From NCBI GenBank assembly GCA_963691655.1, contig OY829326.1, forward strand, positions 79,663,235-79,727,234: a DNA stretch of 64,000 nt, read 5' to 3'. The notes below the pieces were generated by a model that was given only the letters and a program-made list of their open reading frames with translations, made no database searches and was not told the origin of the DNA. This document shows positions 23,555 to 37,000 of this stretch, piece by piece; within the stretch, counting starts at the first letter, position 1, and each line of letters starts with the position of its first letter. This DNA comes from Toxonevra muliebris (taxonomy: Eukaryota > Arthropoda > Insecta > Diptera > Pallopteridae). The translations under genes were made by a program, and so were the position numbers.

Positions 23555-25718
23555 TTATTATTATTATTAACAAAAAATAGTAGTACATTAAGATATAGAG
23601 TCCAGTACTTGAAAAAATATATATAAATACAATAAAAGAAAAGTAGAATAGAACTAAAATACTTATAAATAAAAATTAACAGAAAATAAATTATTAATAA
23701 TAAGAAGCTTAACTAAAAAATAGACAAAAGGAGGTAGTAAAAATTAAACTAACATTTTTTATCTTAAGCAGCAGAGGGATACATTGATGCGTAGGTATAT
23801 AAAACAGATTAAGGGCAAATAAAACAACTAACATAATACCACAACTTTTGAAACAATTTAAAAATTTGCATTTGAAAAATTAAGTAGTAAAGGCTTAACA
23901 TAATGCAGGCTTATGTTTCTTTTGATTTGTAAAGGAAGTGCATTCCATAGTCGAATGGTGTTAATGAAAAACATTCTAGATGAATTAAGGTATTTGAACT
24001 TTGGTACAATAAAATTTAGGCACCTCGCAGACTGAGAGAAGATCAGCTTATCATACAAAAACAGAGAAGTCTTACTTAGAATTAGCTTGAACAGGAATAT
24101 ATATGCAGCCAAGAATTCGGTTTCTCCATGAAGTTATGTGATCAAATCTTATCAAGCCGTAAACGTAGCATGTTACATTATTGAAAGCAACTTCAAGCTT
24201 GTGGAGCGAATGAGACTCAACTTTACTGTATATGAGCTCCGAGTAGGTTATAATAGGTAATACTAACTGGATAGCCAGTTTCCGCTTGATATCTACAGGA
24301 GCAAATGCAGCAGATACTCTCAAATTACGAAGTGTTAAGAATACTCTACTAATAACATTATTGACATGATCAACACAAGACAAATTCGAGTTAATATAAA
24401 AACCTAAATTAGTTATTTTGTTAACGAATTTCAATTGAACGGTTCCTATAAATAGAGGGGGAATGATAGTAGGTGGAATTTTGCCCTTTGAAATGGGTAA
24501 CACAAATGATTTATCAGCATTTAAACTTAAAGCATTGTCAAAAGCCCATTTACCAATGGTTGATAAATCTTCATTTATTCTCGCACTGAGATCGTCAACA
24601 AGACCGATACGGTTAGACAAATACAGCTGAATATCATCAGCATACACATGAACATTAACATTTTTACACGCAACAAAGATGTCATTAATAAATAGACTAA
24701 ACTACAAAGGGCCAGGAATTGATCCATGTGGTACACCAGATGTTACCGATTTATACTGAGAGTAGGAATCCGCCACTCTTACTCTTGAAGTTCTTCCTTC
24801 CAAATAGCTCCTCATTAGCTTTATTGAGCTTGCACAAAACCCAAAATAGGACTTTAGCTTTTGACATAACAGCAGATGGTTCACAGAATCAAACGCTTTT
24901 GAAAAGTCCAAAAGACAAAGAAGACTCAGATCATAAGACACAGGAATATCGTCCATAATTTTCATCATTGCAGTGGAACAGCTATGGCCCTTTCGAAACC
25001 CAGATTGAAATGGTGAGAGCAGATTGTTTTCAAATACGTAATTTGAGATTTGCTCGGACATGAGTGTTTCACATATTTTAGATAAAGAGGACAAACCTCT
25101 AATGGGTCGAAAATCATTGATTGCATTCGCAGATGGTTTTTTAGTTACTGGTAAAATTAATGCTATTTTCCACATACTTGGAAAAGAAGACGTAGTATAG
25201 CAATTAATTACATGTGTCAATGGAGCTAAAATATATGGTAAGAAAATTTTTAAGAATTTAATTGGCACACCATTTTCACCCACAGCATTAGAATTCATCC
25301 TGCTGACACATCTAAACACATCACTTTCATCAACAGCAGAGAACTGAAAGAATTTGTTTGAGGGGACAGTAACATGAAGACTACTAACACTAGTACTAAT
25401 AACACTAGGCTTACAAACGGAAGTAAAAAAATTATTTAAAAGATCAGGAGCTAATTGACACAGGGAATCACATTTACGGTGCACACCTAGACTCTTAATG
25501 TTATGCCATAACTCTTTCGAAGAAAGTGAAGCATTCAACTTCAAAGAATAAAACTGTTGCTTAGCTTATCTGACAACTGGAGAAGCTCTATTTCGGGCAA
25601 TCTTGTATAAACCCCAGTTCACATTTGTCGGTTTCCTTCTCCAGATGAAATGCAATTTATTGCGTTTCTTAACAGCAATTTCAACACATGAATTATATTT
25701 ATTTACTCTCAACTAGGA
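23555..25718 (-). pseudogene. CR1/L2-like non-LTR retrotransposon, 5'-truncated ORF2 with few lesions
   Basis: On the minus strand, from about 25718: a pre-RT linker (NKLHFIWRRKPTNVNWGLYK), then NDFRPI..LSSLSKICE, SPFQSGFRKGHSCSTAMMKI, LLDFSKAFDSVNH, GVPHGSIPGPL, FSLFINDI, catalytic YADD (24644-24633), LSLNADKS, and a C-terminus with FFINTIRLWNALP. The 3' end carries a (TAA)-type repeat at about 23553-23570. Lesions seen: an in-frame TAA at 25568-25566, a TAG at 24704-24702 inside the RT, and a frameshift near 24100. RT motifs point to CR1/L2-type rather than jockey; the exact clade needs a tree. Confidence 0.85.
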
Positions 25719-27055
25719 ATGTACACATAGTAACAAAGCAAGATATGTAAATTTCAAATTAATCAATCATATCTCAATGCAAATAAATAATTAAACAAAA
25801 ATTTTTGATTGAGTGTGGTCAGTGACATCAAAATTGCATGCGAGTGCCTACTTGCATATACATATATACACATACATACATACAGACCAGTGTGTATATT
25901 AATATGCAAAGCGTAATCAATAATGCGAAACATTTTCTTTATTAATTTTTTTTAATATAATGCAACATTATCGCATTTTAACCACAAAGAAAACCAAACA
26001 ACTGCACAACAGCGATAGTGCGTGCCAACAATGAAATGAGCGAGTGCAGCAACAACAAAAAGTGAGTAGCTGACGCACGCCGACGATTGACCCAGTGGCA
26101 TCATCACTACCATTACCACCATCAATGTTGCCCAATAGCAGGCAAAGTGACGATGGCGGCGTCAAGTATATAGCTGCTGAATTTTCAGACGGACAAACGA
26201 TGGTACAGACAGACGCGTATATGTATTCTCAAAAAATTATTGGCATAATAAAATTCAATTGAGTAAATTGAAGGAAAAACTTAAATGCATTTCAATAAAT
26301 GTATTAGTTTTTTTACTGTGTACTGCTGTTAGTTTTTATGATAAATTCAGAAAAATGCGAGATGCATTTTTAATTTTACAAAAAATTTATTAATTGCATT
26401 AGTCAAATGTTTTGACATTGCCTTTTTTTCTTCCAATAAAGTTATACTTTTGACATTTGACAATTGTTGGCAAAATTCAAGATAATGTTATACTTTGGGT
26501 AAATACAAAATCATACAGTTAATACATAGATAGGTAATTATTTTCACTACTTTGCAATTAGATACAATCATACCTTGGGGAATGTTCGTTTAAACCAACT
26601 TGCGGTTTTATTCTATGTGTTGTTATGAATTCCGTTTACAGTTTTTATTTTTCAAAAACAGTAATTTCAAATTAATTTAATTACGTAGAATTCATTTACC
26701 CCCGCCCCCTCACGAAAAACAGAATTTCTACGGCACTGGCTTGTTGATTTTTCATTCTTCTTTATTATATTTGGTATTGATTGATTTTACCAAATTTTTA
26801 ATTTTAGCTCCTTGGCTGTAAGAAAACAACGATTCTGCCGTTTTTTCTTATAAATCTAACGCACCATGATACGCCGTAGATTTCCTACGGATTCTACGGG
26901 TCGGGGCCGTTTGCTGGCTATTCTAGAAGAGGATGTGCTGTCTAACCAAATCCAAAGAAGTTTTCAACCCATGGATTGAAGCAATGTTTTTCTGAAAGCT
27001 GAAATTCTGTAAGAAACTTTCCTGGTTCCTTTACTTCTGCTTGGGTATATTCGGT
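25719..27055. other. Non-coding stretch, 25.7-27.1 kb
   Basis: No supported gene. A less AT-rich patch at 26000-26220 with CAGCAACAACA-type repeats could be untranslated exon or regulatory DNA; no splice sites settle it. Confidence 0.5.
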
Positions 27056-27547
27056 GAGTAACCAAAGTGCGTAAATAACAGCACTCACTATTGTTAAATT
27101 TATAATGTACAATGTTTATTTGTATTATTCACTTTTCGCTTTTATACTAGTTATTATTGTTCGTTGTATTTCGTTTGGTTATACTTCATTACGACTACGT
27201 TTGTATTCGTTGATGCTTGTGGTACTTTGTAGCTTCTGTGGCGCTCTTTTTTTCTTGGTATATCCTTACTTTGCGTTCGGCCCTCTGGGATACTTCATGT
27301 ATCAATGTATTTATGTTACGTGTCGTCATGACACGATGCAGGTGCACAATGTCGTACGGCGTAAGGCAAAATCATATTATTTACTATACCAGGGTACGTG
27401 GACACGTCACCCTGATGCCTGATTAATACCTCAGCGGAAATCTCAATCTTGACGTAAAGACTTACCACAAGATCCAATGAACACCCCAACGAATGAAAAA
27501 TGTATTACGAAGAACCTAACATGCGGACGCTCTGCTGATATTAACTA
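27056..27547 (-). mobile_element. Solo-LTR-like block
   Basis: Read on the minus strand, it starts near AGTTAATATCAGC, has a TATAAAAGCG followed by AATAAACATTG about 30 bp on, and ends near CTTTGGTTACT. This resembles the promoter/polyA layout and AGTTA...TTACT ends of some gypsy-type LTRs. No target duplication was found, so the boundaries and the call are tentative. Confidence 0.33.
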
Positions 27548-28814
27548 ACGACACTTTATACTATCCTTCCGTGCGGACGCATCCGTAAGGTTTATTACAT
27601 ATAAGCTAACGATAGAGAACAATGTAACCACCAAACCACTATCTTAGACCACGACCTAAATGTGTTTGATGCATATCCTTTTATACTAATTTTCGTCCTA
27701 TGATTGATGGCTGATGAAGGAATTTTTCAGCACGAGAATGCACTATGTCCCAAAGACGTCTTTGGTGTGGTTTAGATAGCATAACATTCCACTTCCTCAA
27801 TGGCCCGAATGCAGTCCCGACCTGAGCCCATAAAAAAAAAATATTTTATTCAATAGCCATTTCTGCCCTAGTTCACCTACTTTGAGTTTGATGAATTTTA
27901 GTATATTTGTAAAACTTTTTTCTAAATTTGAAAAACAAATATATACATATATATAAACTGTAACATAGAAATAAAAAATATCCAATATCTTGTTCCTTCT
28001 CAAAACTATCAAAAATCAAATTTGCCCTAAATAACTGGAGAAATAAAACATAAAAATATATCTACTAATATTTTAATTTTATAAGTTGTTGTAATAGTAT
28101 CCGAGTAATACCCGAAAACTTCGAGTAAGGGGGTATTAAGCGCACTACTTGAAATCGGCATAAATAAAAATAATTAAAAGCAGTATATACAGGGTGCGAA
28201 GATCCTTACATAAAAAAGGTAAAAACGAGGTAAGCAATTACCCACCTTTCTCAGAAACCAGTAAACTGACGTGTTAGGAAAAGTATGTGCTCATAGCCCA
28301 TGTCGAAATTTTATAAAACGCGAAAATCTCAAATCTGAACAGGCAAAAATATAGAGAGAAAACTATTTCTGGTATTTGTTCTTTTTTGAAACACGATCCA
28401 CTCTACTTCTTATGCACATCTACCAAATTTATTTGGGCGATTCCAAATCTCACCAAAAGCTTTAACAATAATTTTGAGGGATCATAGTTTTGAAAAAAGG
28501 GTTTTGGTTCTGTGAGGAACAACTTCATCATATTTTGAAAATTTGTATTACTTTAATTTTTTCCTTGTTAAGAATTAATACAAATACAGTCAATTCTGCC
28601 AATTGGGACTCTCTGTAATTGGGACACCTCTTAATCAAACCACACTGTTCATATTTTTTTTTTTGGATTTAGAAGAAATTCCCTTTGCCATTTGAACCAC
28701 CTTCGAATCGAGTCATGGACTGCACTTTTGACAATATTTTTAGTGCCACAGAATCTTTTTAATCGGACCGCATGCGTTTTTTTTTACGAAATAAGAGAAA
28801 ACTACTGCTGTAAC
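27548..28814. other. Non-coding stretch, 27.5-28.8 kb
   Basis: No gene was seen; AT-rich with A/T runs. Confidence 0.5.
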
Positions 28815-28929
28815 TAGAGTTCGACCGAACGTCAATTTTTTGGCCGAACGAAAACATTTTGGGTTGCAATTATTTTTAACCATACAAATTTATGGCCGAA
28901 GCCGAAGCTGAACGTTCGGTCGAACTCTA
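28815..28929. mobile_element. hAT MITE, 115 bp, with perfect 8-bp target duplication
   Basis: The ends TAGAGTTCGACCGAACGT and, inverted, TAGAGTTCGACCGAACGT are matched, and GCTGTAAC flanks both sides (28807-28814, 28930-28937). An 8-bp duplication with TAG-starting ends fits the hAT superfamily. It has no coding capacity. Confidence 0.88.
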
Positions 28930-29621
28930 GCTGTAACCATCTACATAAATAGCTATAGAGTGGCAACATTGTTACTTTAGAAAAAATGTTCCACAAAATA
29001 CGGAGTGTGGCAACGTTTTCTTCTTTACTTTCTTTTCGTTCTTTTCTTGTTTCTACATATTCAATGGTGGTTCCCCATTTTGCGAAACGTGATTTTTTTA
29101 CATTAAATTTTCTCATAATTTATAATTTTTGCAAACATGAGTACTAAAAGTTCGACCGGTTCGAAACGTAAGCAATCATTCCTGAAAAATAGAATAAAGA
29201 ATATTTGCGGAAGAAACCATAGGTTAAAAATGGAAAAAGCACTAGACCAGGGCTATCGTTTTGAGATTTTTTTATAAAGTGATAAGAAAATGACATATTT
29301 TCTAAGCGTAATAAGAAAATGACATATTTTCAAAATTTATCTGGTTTTATATCGCTCATTTACTAAAAGACTGTCATAAGTTAAAAAACACGACTTATGA
29401 GTTAATGATGCAGAATTATTCATTATATCAAGCTTTATATTGTGTTTCAAATTAATACCTTGTATACTCTGCGCATGAGAATTATAAGATTTCTTCTTTT
29501 TTCTATCAAATGAAAGCTTTAAACGCGTTTTTTGAGTTATGACAGTCTTTTAGTAAATGAGCAATAAGTGTATGTATGCTTACATACGTATCTCGTTTTC
29601 CATTTTTTACTAAAAAATAAA

Positions 29622-29866
29622 ACCTGGGTGCCTGGGTTCAAACCTCAGCACGCTAGAAAAACCAAAAATAGAAAATAAAAATTTTTCTACACGACACCAC
29701 TTCTGGGCGGGCAATGGTAAACCTACAAAAGTTAAAATTGCCTATGAAAAGTTTTCCCTTCAATCCCTTTCATTCATGTACAAATATAACTCCTCACAAT
29801 GTGAATAGATGCGAAAAACTCGGTCTAGGAGTTCCATGGGCTGTTGTGCCATAATAGCATTCGTAA
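29622..29866 (+). mobile_element. tRNA-derived SINE
   Basis: A polymerase III B-box-like GGTTCAAACC (29635-29644) lies near the 5' end; the A box is not recognisable. The body has GGGCGGGCAATGGTAAACC, and the 3' end reads CATGGGCTGTTGTGCCATAA. The body and tail resemble a SINE family I associate with tephritid genomes (from memory). The same 3' end recurs inverted at 41089-41195. Confidence 0.65.
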
Positions 29867-31843
29867 AAATTAATTATAAATGTATTCTAAAACGCTTATA
29901 ATTAATTTTATAAATACATTTTAATATATTTTCAATACGAACCTGTTAATGTGTAAAATTTCATCGGCTGTTCCATTTATCTTTCCAGAATCACACCGGT
30001 TTTTGATGTCTTTTTCACACTTACTTTAATTAAACAAACAATTTTCTCAAGCCCAAATCTTTTTTAATACAATAATCAACACATTAAAAAATTTAATCGC
30101 CAAAACCAAAAATTAAAAAATTGGAAAAAGCACAAATTGTGTTTATGTAAAACACATGCCAATTTTTTCCTTATAATTTTAGCACTTTTTCTTTTACATA
30201 AACATTAAACTCGTAAATATGCGAGTTTAGCATTTATTTCAAAATGTTTCCATGTGTGATTCAAAAAACTGATACTAAAATTAAAAAAAAAAAAAAAACA
30301 CATAGTATAAGTGGCAAAGTTTTTGTTTTGGCGTAAAAAAACTTTTAAAATTTTTGTCACGTTTTTGCGAAAACATTAAAATAATGTATAGAAAAAACAC
30401 ACTTTACTTTTTTCTTGTTGCGTTTTCTTTGTATTTATTATTTTTTTGTTCTTTTTTGTCGCTATTAATTTTTATTGTGTTTTTTTCCAAAATTGCATTT
30501 ACATGTAATTTTTTTCTTTTATTTTATGTAAAAAGTTGTTAAAATTTTTTTTTTGTATACAATAAGTAAGTATAAATATACAATATACCTAGATATTTCA
30601 CTTTAATTGCAAATTTAAATGTATGTTATGTATATATATTGATATCATTATTCCTCTGCCTTTTTATGTATAAAATTTTTACAAATTTTTTTTTTTTTTT
30701 TTTTATTATAAAAATCACTTTGTGTGTATGTATTTTATTTATTCGCTAATTTTTTCGTGTGATTTTGTTGTTGGCATGAATTTGACACGCACGCCAAAAA
30801 TTTTGATCTAAATTTAAAGTGTAAATAAAAATCTGTTTATAAATTCACTTTTAACAATTTATAAATGTGAAATTTTGTTTTCTTTTATTTTTTAGCATTG
30901 TGTATTTTGCTTTGCAATTATGACCTAATTTTGTTTAGAAATATACAAATTGATATATTAATCTTCTTACAGCAACATAAATTAAAATGTTTTTGGATTA
31001 GAGAAATAAATTTTGCACGATTGGTTGGTACCTAGTTCATTTAGGTTGATATGAGAATGAATTCCCCTAGGAATCAATGGTTGCGTTTCGCGGACGTAAA
31101 ATTCAAAAAGCTGATGCAAAGCTGCTGCCATTGGGACGCCATTTTTGTAATCATATTATTTTTCTGATTTTTCAGGTCAGCATTATTTGTCAAAACTGTG
31201 ACAGTTGACAAATTCGACACAAATTCGAAATAGTCTATAATTTTATTTTTAGAAGGAAATTAAAACATTTCACAAACTAAAATTTTACAACTAATGTATC
31301 ATGCCGTTTCTCAGACGCAAAGCTAATAACAACACTGATTACTGATTTTTGATTAATCCTTTGAAATCGGCTTTCCGAATTTTACATCCGAGAAAATCAA
31401 CCAATAAGTTAATTTTATGGCTTCCCAACCGTCTAGCAAACACAGGACAATTGCACAAAATAGTTTTCTACAAACATCTACAGAATATCATCTATGCTCC
31501 TGTATATTACTACAGGACTAATTTCATTGGCAACAGACGAGATTCTCTAATTTTTTTGGTTAGATTTTGCTCTCAGTGTATCAACCAATTAAAGAGTCTG
31601 TTTACTTAAGTAACACTATTTAAGCACTATTCATTGAAGAGTTTTCAATATTGAGACAGACATTGTTAGATTGTAAATAAAGCAATATTTAGTAATATTA
31701 ATTTGCTTGTAATGGAAGCAAAACATTTAGAAGAAATGTTAGTTGAAAGCTTCACAAAAAAATATGCGAAAGGAGAGAACATTTACGATAGCGGTGCCTG
31801 CTTAATTTAATTGGCCAATTCAGCTGTCATATACTGTCGTATA
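29867..31843. other. Non-coding AT-rich stretch, 29.9-31.8 kb
   Basis: No gene was seen. It contains long A and T homopolymer runs (for example near 30280 and 30690). Confidence 0.55.
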
Positions 31844-31851
31844 ATCAGAAT

Positions 31852-32738
31852 CAGTGCTGTCGTTTTGAAAATTTAATGGGGAGGAATTTTTCCTTTCGAG
31901 CGGAGGATTTTGCTTTAAAGGGGAGGAATTTTTCAAAATCTTTTAAAAGTTTTTAACAAAGTAATTGCTAAAAGTTCCACTAAAGGATAGAAATTGTTTT
32001 TTAAAAATTTAGTCATACTTAAAGCTTTTAAGTTATGAAAAATAAACCAATTCATATAAAAACAAAATATTTCATCTTTGGAAACAAACGGTGCAATATT
32101 AATATTAGTAAATAATAATAAAAAAAAAAACAATGAGGATTAAAAAACTAAAACAAACATTTCTTCGTTCTTCTCAAAACCAGGTATAAAAAAATAAGAT
32201 GTTATTTGTGGTATTTTTGAACTAGCTCGAATCGAAGGGACACAGTCGGAGTCATCATTTTGTTTAGCATTTCCTGATTAACCATTACTGCATTAACAGT
32301 TGCAGTCAGCAAGCAATTTATTGATATTTATTAAATGTGCAAACTTCATTTTACGCAGTTTTTCTGCTATTGATTTAAGTTGTCAAAAATTACAAACAAG
32401 CAACAAATTTCGGAAATGGAACGCGTAGTTTTGAAACTGAAGAAATTGTTCTGAAATTTTGACAAGATGGTCCTCTCAGTTTCTTCTCATTTGCTCATTG
32501 CTTTTGAACTTTGGCTGTAACCCAGCGACAAATAAAACAGAGCTAGTCACAAATATTTCACAGACAGAAACGAAAATAGCCCATCAGGAAACATTTAGTT
32601 TGATTTACGTCTTTTTTCTATACAACCTAAAAATTAAGGAATATGAAATAGGAGGATTTTTTCCGTTTGGGGAGGACAGGAAGATTTAGATTTGAGCGGA
32701 GTACGAATACTCCGATCGGAGTACCTTCGACAGCACTG
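31852..32738. mobile_element. Non-autonomous hAT element, 887 bp, perfect 8-bp target duplication
   Basis: The ends are CAGTGCTGTCG at 31852 and CGACAGCACTG ending at 32738, an exact 11-bp inverted pair. ATCAGAAT flanks both sides (31844-31851, 32739-32746). Subterminal GGGGAGGA motifs occur several times on the left and again near the right end. No transposase domain was recognised in the interior. Confidence 0.88.
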
Positions 32739-32746
32739 ATCAGAAT

Positions 32747-33114
32747 GTCGTATAATTTTTTGTGATATATTATATATTTTTCGGTGAGAAAATGTTGTCT
32801 GTTTACCAACACATAAACAAACAGAAAGATCATGTATTGCTCATGGAGCATTCCAGCAACAAACTGTGTAAAAAAGGAAATAATTGAATTTTTAAACCCG
32901 GACACCTCCAGAATATTTTTGGCCCTTGATCACGAATCTGTCAACAATTTATATCAAATTTTCGAAAATGAAAAATTTAAATTTTATAAAACATTTTTTT
33001 TCATCTAAAACTTCTAAATTTTCATAATTCGTGGAGAAAAGCAAAACAAAAAAACAGAAAAAATGAACCCTTTATCAAATTTTCAAAAACGAAGATTTAC
33101 GAATAAATGTACAC
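32747..33114. other. Non-coding AT-rich stretch, 32.7-33.1 kb
   Basis: No gene was seen. Confidence 0.5.
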
Positions 33115-34050
33115 GAAACCTGACCCAAAATACAAGTGAGTTTGTGTTTCCTTTTTGTCGGAGTTTCCGCAACTTCTACAGTGTTTGTTGAAAGGTATAT
33201 GCAGTTTCTCTGCATGGGTGCCTATAGGCCAGTGACCTGTAAAGACCGCAATGAGTCTAGCGATGTTAGTACGGTCCCTGGTGATAAGTTCCCTGGACCT
33301 GTTGATATCGTATATCAGCCAGATCGCACGGGAGGTATTGCATGATGTAAGTGTCCTCCATCTCCTGCTAGCTAAGGAAAGACAGTGCAGGTTGATGCCT
33401 TTCTTGATCGCCCCCAGAGAAACAGGTATCAGTTACGCATGGGTTTGGTCAAGAGAAGCTCATTTGCGCTCTAATTAATCTGCTTTATCATTTCCATCAA
33501 TATTCCTATGGCCGGAAACCCAGATGATTATGAGGTCCGCATGAAGACCGAGTTTCTCCCTGCACTGTCTGACTAGCTTTGAGTTGATGGTGTTGGACTG
33601 AAGGGCTGCAATTGCGGCCTGACTGTCCGTGAAAATTCCAACCTTACATCTCTCTTTAATGTGTTCAGTGATTAGTTGACATGCCTTCCCAATCGCAAGT
33701 ATTTCCGACTGAAATACTGTAGCTACGTTGGGTAGACGTATACAATGGTTAATATTAGCGTGAGAGGAATATATCCCTGCAGCAACGCCCAGGTCCGTTT
33801 TGGAGCCGTCTGTGTATATGGATATATCGTAATCAATAAAGTCGTTTTCAAAGCTTAGTTGAGGTGTTATATAGTCTGTCATCATCTGCGTCAAATTCCT
33901 TGGCACTGTATGTAGCACCTTACTATGACCGTAAGTTCGTTCTGACCAAGAGCCTGTTGCTTTATGAGTTTTAATGTAAATGTCAATAGGTAGGAGATGT
34001 AGTATCACGTTAAGGGCATCCGACGGACAAGTTCGAGTAGTACAGTTAGT
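33115..34050 (-). pseudogene. I/R1-like non-LTR retrotransposon fragment: RNase H plus C-terminal zinc motif
   Basis: On the minus strand: LLPIDIYIK, an RNase H domain with YTDGSKT (first Asp), FQSEILAI (Glu), IFTDSQAAIAAL (Asp) and WVSGHRNIDGNDKAD (last His and Asp side), so the four catalytic positions are present. Then stops interrupt the frame after DGNDKAD, followed by IARLIAVFTGHWPIGTHA and HCRSCGNSDKKETQTH. The RNase H part is open for 177 codons. The 5' part (endonuclease, RT) is absent. Confidence 0.85.
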
Positions 34051-37000
34051 TTGTTAATATATTTTTCAAATCCAATATAGTAGAGATGCGTACGACTCCA
34101 AGGCGTTTATTATAATTCTTTAAATTTTGATTAATTTCTTCCTTCAATATTTATGTATTTTTTTTATTATATTTATTTAAAATTGAAAACATTCCTGCAG
34201 TTTTTTTTCAGTGTGTGCATATCAATGCATACCTCACACAAACCCATGGTAATTCTAATAATAAATTCACACTTCTGATTGAAATTTTATCAAAAACTCA
34301 TAATTGCATTTGTATTGTTTGTACCATATTTATATTCAATAGTACATAAATAGTTTGCATTTAGCTAAAATCTCGTAATAATTTTAATTTTCATTGTGCA
34401 AATTTGTTTTATTATCATTGTATGGGTTTGTGTGTGATTATTTTATTTAAATGTTTATTATTCAATTACGTTAGAATTTCTTTGTTTACAATTTCCTTTA
34501 GAAATAAATAAATATATGTAAATATGCCTGATTTGTATTTCAATTAAATAATTGTATAATTTCTATATAATAATTACACAGTACAACAAAAAAATCTACT
34601 ACTATCAAGGGTAATGCTTCTTAGTTAATATGAAGTTGATGAATTTGATATTCGATATTTTAATACTGTTGTTTATGTTTTCGAATTATTTGTTGAAATA
34701 TACTATACAGAATACGAAAACTGCTTTTGATAGCAGCAGGAAAAAAGAATAATTTTGTTGTTGAGGTGTGTAATCCAAAATTCAAATGTAATAATTGTTT
34801 ATGGAAATTTATCTGAATCTAAGTATTTTGTTTTATTTATTAGTTTACATATTTTCATTTTATATTTCGATTTGACATCTTAATTACTTTGGGAGATGAG
34901 TAATTAATATACTTGTATAAAATCGCTTCAACTTCAATGCTATTTACAGTGTTTTGACTAATTTCAATATTTATTCATTATTTATGTATTTTATTTTTCA
35001 ATTAATTATTTCTGCTTTGCAAATTATAGTAAATTGAAGAGATTGAAGATTGAGTGTATTTTATTTCGCGTGTGATGCAAGAGCGATAAATTTAATAATA
35101 TTTTTGACTATTTTTTATTGTTTCCTCCATGATCACAATTTTATTTGAAATTTTTTTATAGTTTTCATTTGAAATTTAAATTAGTTAATACAAAACTAAA
35201 TTGTTGGAGACATAATCCCAATTAAAAATATTTGGAGACGATTTATATGAAATATTATTTACTTAAAATTTTTCCAGAAGAGTTGAGAATAAAAAAGTGT
35301 ATGGAAAAATCGGGGATCCGGATTCAATGCACAAAATTACATAATCCCATTATTTTCAATCAACTTTGAAAAACCGAAATTTCTCTAATAAATTACTATT
35401 AGAAGTGAGTTTTCTGACCCAAAAATCCAATATTACTACCCTTCAGTCATTAAATACTTGAAAATTAAGAACCTCTATCCGACATTTGACTTAGGTAAAA
35501 TTAAATACGGAAACTGAATTTTTCCTAACCAAAAATTATATTTGCATTTCCTCTTATTTCATGCTTATGATAATATCCACCAAACTTCGAAAAATTTATG
35601 AGATCGGAAAAAAACTGAGCTATTAGTTTCCTATTTTTAATGTCTTCTTTCAAATAAACAAAGTCTCATTTAATATCTAAAAAAAAATTAATCAGTCTCG
35701 ACACTTTTAAATCCCGAGTCAGAGGAACAGGGGATTTTTTAATTAAATTTCTTAACACATTTTAAACAACTTCGAACTGCAACTTTGAACATTCGATTGA
35801 TGCGATAAATAAAAGATTCTGTTTACTGATAATTCATTTTATTTTCAACATTAAAGCGTTTTCAAAATAAACTAAGTAAAAGGACGAACTTGAGGTTGCA
35901 ATTAAGGAACAACTTTACGATAAATTAATTTTTTTCGATTTGGTTTTTTGTTTTTTTTTTTTTTCTTTTACTGATAACGAGTAACAAAATTACAAGTTGT
36001 TTTCTCAAAAGATAACTAAATTCTGTGCTATTTCTTGTAGCTCGCCATCAAATGCAAGAAGACTTACATTTGGTCTGGTTTGAGTGTAAAAATGTTAGTT
36101 CTAAGAAAACAATATTTCTGGACATAAGGTCTTTTTTTAACCCCCACTGAGATACAGGGTGTTTAAGAAAATCCATTAGGAAAAAAAACTTGTCACCAAA
36201 TATAGTACCATAACTTAAATAATACTAAAAGTAGAGAAATAAAATTAGGTTGGTTCCATAGAATTGATAGAACTTTATTTTTAGTTATTAAATAAGCAAT
36301 TGTTACTCAAAATCTAAAAATAAATTTTTTTTTAGATTTTTTTTTATTTTAGAAAATTTAAGTTTTTGCAAAAAGTTGTGTAATAATGTGTTTAATTTTG
36401 TGCATTTTTTTGGCTCTGTAGTAAGATTTATCAATTTCTTATACCAAATTCCTAGCCAATTTGTACTATTACAAAGATACATTGGTTAATGTAGTAGTCC
36501 TCCACCACATTTTCTTGTACTTTCGTACTAAAGCCATAAGATATTGCGTTGTTCTTGTAAAGGCTTTCGCTTCAAAAAATTACAAATCTTTATTAACAAA
36601 GAAATTTTTGCACCAACCCAACCTACGTTTTTCCTGTAGTATTATATTGTCAATCGACATCCTTGCCCGAAATTTCAGTACTGTACCGTAAGTGGTTCTA
36701 GATGTATACCCAAAAGGGCATATAGTTTGTATGGGAAGTGTCACAACCACTTGTAATTTTGAACTCAGACTATGCCTATCTTATAACCAGAAACATAATG
36801 CATCGTTATGCAATTTTAAAACGAAAATTTTGCTAAGTAAAGAGCAATTAATAATAATAAGAGTCAGCACAGAAAAATAAAACAATAGTAATAAAATAAT
36901 AACGCATCATTGTACAAATTTGTGTCAGTCTCTGCTAAGGTTTCAGTGTTATTTCGAGATATATACAAATATTTTAATTTTTATACATATATATAGACGA

